The notes under the pieces are model-generated. The model was not told the origin of the DNA, made no database searches, and was given only the letters and a program-made list of their open reading frames with translations. The translations under genes were made by a program, and so were the position numbers. A DNA stretch of 64,000 nt, from positions 124,001 to 188,000 of the forward strand of contig CACSKA010000007.1 in assembly GCA_902706205.1 (NCBI GenBank), given 5' to 3'. Numbering within the stretch: the stretch's first letter is position 1; every line of letters begins with the position of its first letter. Shown here piece after piece: positions 57,121 to 64,000 of this stretch. Source of the DNA: Chryseobacterium sp. 18061 (GTDB lineage Bacteria > Pseudomonadota > Gammaproteobacteria > Enterobacterales > Enterobacteriaceae).

Positions 57121-58734
57121 TTAGGGCAGTGGTGGCAGACCAAGCTCTTTGAGAAATATGTTATGAGTTTCCTTTGCTTTGGCGATTTCTTGCTCCAGTG
57201 TTATCAGTTGGGTATTGACTGCCACCAGATCTATTTTTTCTTCCGGTACGGCAGTACTGATATAACGGGAAATATTCAGGTTGAAGTCGTTAGATTTTAT
57301 TTCTTCCAGTGGTACGCGACGGGAATAACGCTCTTCCTCTTTGCGGAACTGGTACGTGTCGACAATCCTGCTTATATGTTCCTTGTTAAGACGATTCTGC
57401 CGTTTGCCCTTCTCAAAGCATTCGCTGGAGCTGGCGTTGATAAACAGTACGTCATCTGATTTTTTGCACTTTTTCAGTACCAGAATACATACCGGAATTC
57501 CTGTCGAAAAAAACAGATTAGCAGGTAAGCCGATCACGGTATCGATGTTGCCATCTTCCAGCAGTTTACGGCGAATGCGTTCCTCAGCCCCACCCCTGAA
57601 TAGAACACCGTGCGGTAGAACGATTGCCATCGTGCCTTCCGGGGCAAGAAAATGGAAGCCGTGCAGCAAGAAGGCAAAATCGGCGGCGGATTTCGGTGCC
57701 AGTCCATAGTTTTTGAATCGGAAATCTTCGCCCATGGCTTCGTTGGGTTCCCAACGATAGCTGAAAGGCGGGTTAGCCACTACTGCGTCAAAATGCATCT
57801 TTTTGGCTGGGTTCGCTTCTTTAAGCATTACCCAATCATTGAGCAGGGAGTCGCCGTGTACAATCTCAAACTCAGAATCTTTCACGCCGTGTAGCAGCAT
57901 GTTCATCCGTGCAAGGTTATAGGTAGTGATGTTCTTTTCCTGCCCATAAATCTTGCCGATGCCGTGTGCGCCGAGCTTATTACGCACATTAAGTAGTAGA
58001 GAGCCGGAGCCGCAGGCGAAGTCGAACACTTTATCCAGCCGTTTTTTCTTACCAGTGGTCGGATCCTGGCTGTCGAGAGTCACGATCTCAGACAGAATGC
58101 TGGAGATTTGCTGTGGGGTATAAAACTCACCTGCTTTTTTACCGGAACCAGCGGCAAACTGGCCGATCAGGTATTCATAGGCATCGCCCAAAATATCGCT
58201 ATTGGTGGAGAATTTGGCGATCCCTTTGGCGATTTCACCAATGATGGTGCAGAGTCGGGCATTACGGTCAGCATATTTTTTACCCAACTTGTCTGATGTC
58301 AGGTTAATTTCGGAGAACAGCCCCTGAAAGGTGCTCTCGAAAGATTGATTCTCGATATAGTCAAACCCGTCTTCCAGTGTGTTGAGCAGTTCGTCATTCT
58401 GCGTGCGAGCCATTTCGGCGATGCTGCTCCACAAAAACTTGGGCTTGATAACGTAATGTACCCGACGGCGCATCAACGCCTCAAAATCTTTGACGTCATC
58501 AGGATTATTTTTGTACCACAGACTCAACGGCGCGACAGTGGGTGTGTCTTTATTATCCGGGTATTCAGATCCTAATTCTTTTTGTGCGGCAGTTTCGTAG
58601 TTATCCGACAAGTAGCGCAAGAACAGAAACGAAAGCATATAGTCGCGAAAATCGTCGGCGTTCATTGCACCGCGCAGAGTGTCGGCGATGTTCCACAGGG
58701 TGTCGCCCAGTTGTTTTTGGTCTTGTTCAGTCAT
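57121..58734 (-). CDS. hsdM: Type I restriction-modification system methyltransferase subunit HsdM
   Basis: A 537-aa N6-adenine methyltransferase subunit. The N-terminal helical HsdM domain (MTEQDQKQLGDTLWNIADTLRG, region 1-22) is followed by the SAM motif I FDFACGSGSL (237-246) and the catalytic motif IV NPPF (321-324). With HsdS it methylates the recognition sequence, and with HsdR it forms the restriction complex. It is the last gene of the leftward operon; its start overlaps the stop of the anticodon-nuclease gene by 4 bases (ATGA). Confidence 0.96.
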   Translation of the reverse strand: MTEQDQKQLGDTLWNIADTLRGAMNADDFRDYMLSFLFLRYLSDNYETAAQKELGSEYPDNKDTPTVAPLSLWYKNNPDDVKDFEALMRRRVHYVIKPKFLWSSIAEMARTQNDELLNTLEDGFDYIENQSFESTFQGLFSEINLTSDKLGKKYADRNARLCTIIGEIAKGIAKFSTNSDILGDAYEYLIGQFAAGSGKKAGEFYTPQQISSILSEIVTLDSQDPTTGKKKRLDKVFDFACGSGSLLLNVRNKLGAHGIGKIYGQEKNITTYNLARMNMLLHGVKDSEFEIVHGDSLLNDWVMLKEANPAKKMHFDAVVANPPFSYRWEPNEAMGEDFRFKNYGLAPKSAADFAFLLHGFHFLAPEGTMAIVLPHGVLFRGGAEERIRRKLLEDGNIDTVIGLPANLFFSTGIPVCILVLKKCKKSDDVLFINASSSECFEKGKRQNRLNKEHISRIVDTYQFRKEEERYSRRVPLEEIKSNDFNLNISRYISTAVPEEKIDLVAVNTQLITLEQEIAKAKETHNIFLKELGLPPLP

Positions 58735-59930
58735 GCTTGATCCACGGATTCAGGGGGTTCAATGGGAATTTCCGCTTGTGCGGCAGGCTGCTGCGGCTTT
58801 TCAGCCAGCAATTCCGGCAGTGCAAATTGATATTTTTCCAGAAATGCGTTCAGGATATTTTTAAATAAAGTTCGATTATCGTCGACCATTTCTCTGGGTT
58901 GATAAGTCGAATGTTTACCGTGGCTTAACAGGTTAAGGGCGCGGGAATATAACACCTCATCATCCACGCCGTGTATACAGTCAGAGAAATCGCTATAGCC
59001 AAAGAACGTGGATGTTTTTTCCAGAATGCTGCGCAGCATATTGAAGTGATGGGTATATATTTTATTACTTGCAACCGCCTGCTGTAGTTCGCTCAGCATG
59101 GCGACATGATGGAAAAACGGCGTGTCTTCGGTTGCCCGCAGCGTATAAGTATCAGAACTTTTTTCACAATAAAAGAAGTAGGTTTTTGGCTTCGCTTTTT
59201 TAAGCTCGTTGCACATCACGTTGAAAAACAGGCCGTGATGAGAAGAAATCACCGTTTTCAGCTTGCCTTTTCCGCGCCGAAGCAGGCGCGCCAGATCGCT
59301 GGCGACAGCAATGGCGTTGTTGTCATCCAGCGAGGAAATCGGATCGTCGATATACAGGTATTTTACCCAGCTATACGGGCTAGCTTCGTCACTATCAATC
59401 GCCAGTTCGCAGATTGCCAGATAGATGCACCAGATAAAGATATTTTCCTCACCGCGCGAGACTTTAATATGGGTGGCATCTTCTCGGTAGAAGGTGACCG
59501 TCCACTGTTCGTAGTCAATGCGAAAATTAAAACTGGCATAGCGTTCAAGATAGGCGAATATTTTCTCTTCGAGCGCCAGTTCACGCAGGCCAGCAAAGAA
59601 TTTGGACGCTGAGTTAATGCGCAATACGCGTTCAATATCGCCGTTCAGATCGTTATCCCAGTAGAAAAGGTCTTCGGTATAGGCGTTGAAATACAGGGTG
59701 TCTCCCTGTACTTCCTCGATCATCAGCGGTTGGCCAACATGATCACCAACGCTAAACGGGCGATGAGTTTTCTTTTTCCCTTTATTTTTAAATGCCATCG
59801 ACAGGCGCGTTTTACCTGTACCGTTATAGGCATAGAGCAGCACAAAGTCGGTATTGGTCAGGTCGTCGCGCAGGCGAGTAACAATGCGTTCCATAGTTTT
59901 GTAACTGTAAACTTTTGGCTTGTTGCTCAT
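58731..59930 (-). CDS. prrC: PrrC-family anticodon nuclease
   Basis: A 399-aa protein aligned along its length with E. coli PrrC (396 aa), the latent tRNA-Lys anticodon nuclease silenced by the EcoprrI type I enzyme. Visible: P-loop YNGTGKTR (residues 35-42), the PrrC-typical YFNAYTEDLFYWDNDL (80-95), ABC-like signature KVSRGEENIF (156-165), Walker B YLYIDDPISSLDD (191-203), and the nuclease region HFNMLRSILEKTSTFFGY. The catalytic triad Arg-Glu-His of PrrC (320/324/356) is kept as Arg300, Glu304 and His337. It overlaps hsdS upstream and hsdM downstream by 4 bases each, so stoichiometry with the Hsd complex is enforced. In the known prr locus the gene lies between hsdS and hsdR. Confidence 0.9.
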   Translation of the reverse strand: MSNKPKVYSYKTMERIVTRLRDDLTNTDFVLLYAYNGTGKTRLSMAFKNKGKKKTHRPFSVGDHVGQPLMIEEVQGDTLYFNAYTEDLFYWDNDLNGDIERVLRINSASKFFAGLRELALEEKIFAYLERYASFNFRIDYEQWTVTFYREDATHIKVSRGEENIFIWCIYLAICELAIDSDEASPYSWVKYLYIDDPISSLDDNNAIAVASDLARLLRRGKGKLKTVISSHHGLFFNVMCNELKKAKPKTYFFYCEKSSDTYTLRATEDTPFFHHVAMLSELQQAVASNKIYTHHFNMLRSILEKTSTFFGYSDFSDCIHGVDDEVLYSRALNLLSHGKHSTYQPREMVDDNRTLFKNILNAFLEKYQFALPELLAEKPQQPAAQAEIPIEPPESVDQA

Positions 59931-61168
59931 GCGGTAACCTCATCCATTGAAGGGAAAAGCTGTTGCATCATGCCGATCTTGTGGGTTTTAAGGGCTGTCA
60001 GTTTTTGGCTTTCGGCAGCAATGAGATTGTCAAGAGATGAAAGACAATCAGCGATCTTCTGCTGTTCATTTAATGTTGGCAATAAAATCAATGTATTTCG
60101 TAAGCTGTCCATGTTTGTTTTGCATGGAACGGCATTTAGTAATGATTTTGCATGAATCTCAGCCTGATATCGATTGGATTGCATAAAGTAGTGCAAATAA
60201 AAAGAGTCGAATAACTTCGATTTTTTGATGACTGCTAATGTGACATAGATACTAAAGTCATAGTCCCAGTCCACTACTTTTGAAAAACCAATCTTCCCAA
60301 TTCTGGTTAATAAAACATCACCTTTCTCAGGTTTGTTCTTCTTAGTTGAGGAGATAAAATCATCCTTTGAAATGAATTTATTTTCTTTGCCACTAACAAT
60401 ATTTTCAACACTAAAAAAAGGAATGCCTTCACGTTTATAACTTGGGGTTTGATGCGTCCCATCGAAAATCGAAGGAGAAACGTCAGAAAGTTTTTTTTCC
60501 TCCCATGATGATTCATTCCGAAACTCACTAAACCGCAACTCCGGCACCACCTCTCCCTCAGCCGGAAATAACTTCTGCATCAGTCCTTTTTTATACTGCT
60601 GAAGTGTATCAATTTTCTGAGTTTGTAACGAAATCACTTTATCAAGCGAAGAAAGACAATCGGCAATTTTTTTCTGTTCTTTTTCTTTTGAGGGAATTTG
60701 TACTATTGTTTTTTCAATGAAATTAACAGATAATCCCGGCTGAGCTTGACCAATAGCGTATTGGTTTAGTTTTAGCTTATTTAAACAATAAAAAAGCCAA
60801 TTATTATTAACACCATTGCTTGGCGTGACAACAACTGCGTGTTCAGTAGCATAGAAGTCTCCATTTGCAAAAGTAATATTTCCGCATAATGCTCCTTGGC
60901 GACCAATAAGCGAGTATTCACCAGAGTGTGAGTATTCACCTGTAAAACCACGCAAACCGTTACCGCCATAGCAAGGATATAATCCTTCTGCGGGGTGCTG
61001 ATTTATTTTTGACGCCGATATAAATTTACCTGCTTTCATCTGACAAATTGATTGCAGTTGCTTTTCTTGCCATTCTTTTTCATCGCAAAACTCTGGAAAC
61101 CTCAACTCAGGAACCCGCATTAGCGTCTCTTTTTTACCCTGCTCTGAATTCTTTATTTCACTGTTCAT
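59927..61168 (-). CDS. hsdS: Type I restriction system specificity subunit HsdS
   Basis: A 413-aa DNA-recognition subunit with two target recognition domains (about 20-165 and 215-370), each followed by a conserved helical spacer. The spacers repeat each other: QKKIADCLSSLDKVI...LMQKLFP and QQKIADCLSSLDNLI...MMQQLFP. The recognition domains are more AT-rich than the neighbouring genes, as usual where these domains are exchanged. It overlaps hsdR by 11 bases. A second possible start lies 16 codons in (MRVPELRFPEF). Confidence 0.94.
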   Translation of the reverse strand: MNSEIKNSEQGKKETLMRVPELRFPEFCDEKEWQEKQLQSICQMKAGKFISASKINQHPAEGLYPCYGGNGLRGFTGEYSHSGEYSLIGRQGALCGNITFANGDFYATEHAVVVTPSNGVNNNWLFYCLNKLKLNQYAIGQAQPGLSVNFIEKTIVQIPSKEKEQKKIADCLSSLDKVISLQTQKIDTLQQYKKGLMQKLFPAEGEVVPELRFSEFRNESSWEEKKLSDVSPSIFDGTHQTPSYKREGIPFFSVENIVSGKENKFISKDDFISSTKKNKPEKGDVLLTRIGKIGFSKVVDWDYDFSIYVTLAVIKKSKLFDSFYLHYFMQSNRYQAEIHAKSLLNAVPCKTNMDSLRNTLILLPTLNEQQKIADCLSSLDNLIAAESQKLTALKTHKIGMMQQLFPSMDEVTA

Positions 61169-64000
61169 ACGCCGCCAACCCCGAAATCTCTCTACCTTGC
61201 GCCAGTTTATGTAACAACGGTGCTAAATCTTCCATCAACGCCAGACTCTTCTGCGTTCTCGCCTTCCAGCCCAATTCCAGCGGAGCCAGCAAATCACTTA
61301 ACTGTTCCCCGTCAAAAATCATTCGTTGCATAATTACATCAACAAACGCCTGTAATGCTGTGCTTTCCAGCCCATGCTGTTCCGCTACTGCCGCCAGTTC
61401 ATGAGTAAATTTCTGTGCTTTGAACGTTTCATAGCCCTGAAGGATCGCTTCTTTACTCTCATTCATGCCGGGTTCCAGCGTATAGATATAAGCGGTAAGC
61501 TCCTCACGGTCATCGGCAAACTTCGCATCTGCGCAAATCAGGCCAATCAACTGCTCACGGGTCATCTTCTGCTTGTCGGGCTTGCTCTGCGTGTAACGGG
61601 ATAGCAGGCCCATAATGTAGTCGTAGTCGATTACCGCCGAGGCAAACAGCACAAACTCAAAGTCCAGCTCCTGCACCTCACGGGCGACGGTGGCGTCATT
61701 TTTTTCCTGCTGCGCTTTCAGCCGTTGTGCAGTGCTCAGATAGGCACCGCGGAAAGCGCGTAACGTATCTTCCGGCAACGTCTGCTCAATGCTGGCGACA
61801 TTCTCCGGCGTCAAATCGGTGTATTGATCGAGCTGGGTTTTCAGCCGCTGCACCTCTTTAAACAGGTTAATAAACTGGCTGCGGGCTTCGTCGCCTTTGA
61901 GGTTAGCAACTTCTTCCGGCGCACAGGTCAGCCCCTGCGAGGTCATAAAGCTGTCCAACGTGGCGACCGCTTGTTCCAGTTCGCCGATCACCACCGGTGC
62001 AGCATCAACCAGCCATATCTCTTTGGCGTGTTCCTTTTTCTCGCCGGAAAATAGCGCGATGGCGTCATTAACCGCATCCTGTTGCTGGCGGAAATCCATC
62101 ACCTTGCCGTAAGGCTTGGTGTCGTTTAGCACGCGATTGGTGCGTGAAAAGGCCTGAATCAGCCCATGGTGTTTCAGATTTTTGTCGACATACAACGTAT
62201 TCAAGAATTTGGAGTCGAAACCGGTCAACAACATATCGACCACGATCGTCACGTCAATTTTCTGCGTGTGGGGATAATCCTGATTCGGGTACTGTTGCGC
62301 CTTAATACGTGACTGAACATCCTGATAATACAGGTCGAAGTTATTGATATCGTAATTGGTACCGTAGCGGATGTTGTAGTCGGCAATGATCTTCTTCAAT
62401 GCCGCTTTCTTTTCTTCCGGCGCTTCTTCGTTATCTGCTTTTTCCTGCGGCAAATCTTCCTGAATTTGCTGCACGTCTTTGTTGCCTTCGGCAGGTGGCG
62501 AGAACACGCAAGCGATATTCAGTGGTGTGAAAGTGCTGTCTTCTGCAACCCTTATTGCCTGAATTTCTTGAAATAAGCGGTGATACTCAATGGCGTTATT
62601 GATCGACGCGGTAGCTAGAATCGCGTTGAATTTACGCCCGGCGGTAGTTGCATCATGCTTATCCAGAATTGCCCTGACCACAGCCTCCTGCGCCAGAGTT
62701 TCACCGGGTTTCAGCCGCCCCTTGCCTTCCGCTTTGTAATATTCGATGTGGAAGCGCAGCACGTTACGATCTTCGATTGCATGAGTGATGGTATAGGCGT
62801 GAAGCTGCTTCTGGAATACGTCTTGTGTAGTGACAATCGATTTTTCCTGCCCGTCAATCTGCTTATAAGTGCCATTTTCCGGGAAAATAGGTGTGCCGGT
62901 AAAACCAAATAGCTGGGCGTTAGGGAAGAATTCTTTAATGGCCTGATGGTTATCGCCAAACTGGGAGCGGTGACATTCGTCGAAAATAAACACCATGCGT
63001 TTATTTCGCAGCGATTCCAGTCGTGCTTTATAGTTACGCTTGTTGTTACCGTCCAGCGCTAGACCGAGCTTCTGAATGGTAGTGACGATCACCTTATCTG
63101 CGTAATCGTCGGATAACAGGCGGCGAACCAGCGCTTCGGTATTAGTATTTTCCTCCACGCATCCGGCCTGAAACTTGTTGAATTCCTCTCGGGTTTGCCT
63201 GTCGAGATCCTTACGGTCAACAACAAACAGACACTTTTCAATATCCGGATTATCTTTCAGCAGCGTCGACGCCTTAAAAGAGGTCAGTGTTTTGCCGCTG
63301 CCGGTTGTGTGCCAGATATAGCCGTTGCCCCGACGTTGGTGGATACAGTCGACAATGGCCCGCACGGCGTAAATCTGGTAAGGCCGCATCATCAGCAATT
63401 TTTGCTCGCTGGCAACCAGTACCATGTAGCGACTGATGGTTTCACCGAGCGTACATTTGGCAAGGAATTTGTCGGCAAACGCATCAAGCTGGGTAATCTT
63501 CCGGTTACTCTCATCGGCAAGCTGGTAAAGGGGGAGAAAACGCTCGTCCGCGTCAAAGCTGAAGTGCCGATCGTTATTGTTGGCAAAATACCACGTGTCG
63601 CTGCGGTTGCTGACGATAAACAGTTGCAGGAAGCAGAGCAAGGTTCGGTTATAGCCATTGCCGGGATCATTTTTGTAATCGACTATCTGCTGCATGGCGC
63701 GGCGTGGGCTGATCGCCAGAGACTTGAGCTCAATTTGTACCACCGGAATGCCGTTGATCAGCAACAGCACGTCGTAGCGGTGATGGCTGTTATCGGTATT
63801 TATTCGTAGCTGATTGACACATTCAAAGGTGTTTTTGCACCAGTCTTTGATATTGACCAGCGTATAATGCAGCGGAGTGCCATCGTCGCGCTCAAGGCTG
63901 TTATGCTCGCGTAGCCGCGTAGCGGCGGCAAACACGTCCGGACTGACCGTTTGCTCCATCAGGCGGGAAAATTCACCATCGGTCAGATGTACTCGGTTCA
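61158..64000 (-). CDS. hsdR: Type I restriction endonuclease subunit HsdR (N-terminus outside window)
   Basis: Motor and nuclease subunit that translocates and cuts unmethylated DNA. The frame stays open to the window edge (NRVHLTDGEFSRL before the first internal Met), so the N-terminus lies beyond 64000; about 947 residues are visible. Seen in order: the PD-(D/E)xK nuclease core RYDVLLLINGIPVVQIELKS, helicase motif I HTTGSGKTLTS, motif II FDECHRS, motif III FTGTP, and a C-terminal helical HsdM-contact region. It is the first gene of the leftward operon hsdR-hsdS-prrC-hsdM. Confidence 0.96.
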   Translation of the reverse strand, partial: NRVHLTDGEFSRLMEQTVSPDVFAAATRLREHNSLERDDGTPLHYTLVNIKDWCKNTFECVNQLRINTDNSHHRYDVLLLINGIPVVQIELKSLAISPRRAMQQIVDYKNDPGNGYNRTLLCFLQLFIVSNRSDTWYFANNNDRHFSFDADERFLPLYQLADESNRKITQLDAFADKFLAKCTLGETISRYMVLVASEQKLLMMRPYQIYAVRAIVDCIHQRRGNGYIWHTTGSGKTLTSFKASTLLKDNPDIEKCLFVVDRKDLDRQTREEFNKFQAGCVEENTNTEALVRRLLSDDYADKVIVTTIQKLGLALDGNNKRNYKARLESLRNKRMVFIFDECHRSQFGDNHQAIKEFFPNAQLFGFTGTPIFPENGTYKQIDGQEKSIVTTQDVFQKQLHAYTITHAIEDRNVLRFHIEYYKAEGKGRLKPGETLAQEAVVRAILDKHDATTAGRKFNAILATASINNAIEYHRLFQEIQAIRVAEDSTFTPLNIACVFSPPAEGNKDVQQIQEDLPQEKADNEEAPEEKKAALKKIIADYNIRYGTNYDINNFDLYYQDVQSRIKAQQYPNQDYPHTQKIDVTIVVDMLLTGFDSKFLNTLYVDKNLKHHGLIQAFSRTNRVLNDTKPYGKVMDFRQQQDAVNDAIALFSGEKKEHAKEIWLVDAAPVVIGELEQAVATLDSFMTSQGLTCAPEEVANLKGDEARSQFINLFKEVQRLKTQLDQYTDLTPENVASIEQTLPEDTLRAFRGAYLSTAQRLKAQQEKNDATVAREVQELDFEFVLFASAVIDYDYIMGLLSRYTQSKPDKQKMTREQLIGLICADAKFADDREELTAYIYTLEPGMNESKEAILQGYETFKAQKFTHELAAVAEQHGLESTALQAFVDVIMQRMIFDGEQLSDLLAPLELGWKARTQKSLALMEDLAPLLHKLAQGREISGLAAYEQ

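Larger units (their letters stand above)
27332..64000. mobile_element. Genomic island inserted at tRNA-Phe (right end outside window)
   Basis: Synteny with the enterobacterial backbone stops at the tRNA. From here on there are an integrase, catabolic operons, a restriction system and at least six kinds of decayed insertion sequence. I found no second copy of the tRNA 3' end to 64000, so the far boundary lies outside. The exact left junction is uncertain, because the pheU terminator at 27342-27368 may be original DNA. Confidence 0.75.

Noticed and set aside
58731..59930. Interpretation of this gene as a generic AAA ATPase, RloC or McrB-like protein
   Set aside because: RloC is about twice as long and carries a zinc-hook coiled coil, which is absent here; McrB has a different GTPase motif set. 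The TEDLFYWDND block and the Arg/Glu/His triad point to PrrC.
27332..64000. CRISPR array
   Set aside because: I looked for regularly spaced direct repeats of 25-35 bases in the island and found none.

Overview
The window is chromosomal DNA of a member of the Enterobacteriaceae. The first 27.3 kb keep the gene order of the E. coli 94-min region (rsgA-psd-mscM, yjeM-epmA, frdABCD, blc, sugE, ecnBA, efp-epmB, yjeJ, yjeI, groSL, yjeH, fxsA, aspA-dcuA-cutA-dsbD-yjdC, tRNA-Phe), with proteins collinear with and very similar to their E. coli counterparts. There is no ampC or ampR between frdD and blc. An ecnR-type LuxR gene sits beside the entericidin genes. Both points suit a genus without the chromosomal AmpC at this locus (for example Leclercia, Klebsiella-like or some Citrobacter). 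The genus cannot be fixed from sequence reading alone. Backbone (1-27331): EF-P and its modification enzymes (efp, epmB, epmA), anaerobic fumarate respiration (aspA makes fumarate, dcuA exchanges C4-dicarboxylates, frdABCD reduces fumarate), the GroE chaperonin with a sigma-32 promoter, thiol and metal homeostasis (dsbD, cutA), and a guanidinium exporter (sugE) under a guanidine-II (mini-ykkC) riboswitch. Island (27332 to beyond 64000): a P4-type tyrosine integrase follows tRNA-Phe, and from there the DNA is a mosaic of metabolic cargo separated by decayed insertion sequences (ISL3, IS66 nested in IS110, IS256, a second IS110, IS3 and a 173-bp element with IS903-like ends). No second att copy was seen, so the window ends inside the island. 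Island cargo, left to right: (a) a complete dga operon for D-glucosaminate uptake and catabolism (mannose-type PTS dgaABCD, ammonia-lyase dgaE, aldolase dgaF) with its LevR-type activator dgaR and a good sigma-54 promoter; (b) an eight-gene same-strand cluster with a biuret-hydrolase-like isochorismatase, the three oxamate-transcarbamylase-type subunits (DUF2877, FdrA, DUF1116), carbamate kinase, a free-standing allophanate-hydrolase C-terminal-like domain, a CodB-like permease and a LysR regulator, bracketed by two IS110 remnants; (c) a lone DegT/DnrJ-type aminotransferase; (d) a two-component sodium:solute symporter with a GntR regulator, a creatininase-family hydrolase and an isoaspartyl-dipeptidase homologue; (e) a J-domain-like protein; (f) a type I restriction-modification operon transcribed leftward as hsdR-hsdS-prrC-hsdM. 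The gene between hsdS and hsdM is a PrrC-family anticodon nuclease with all three catalytic residues present, so the locus looks like a two-layer antiphage defence. The most interesting items are the PrrC-guarded type I system in an unusual gene order, the ureido/carbamoyl catabolic cluster of unknown substrate, and the creatininase/IadA/symporter operon.
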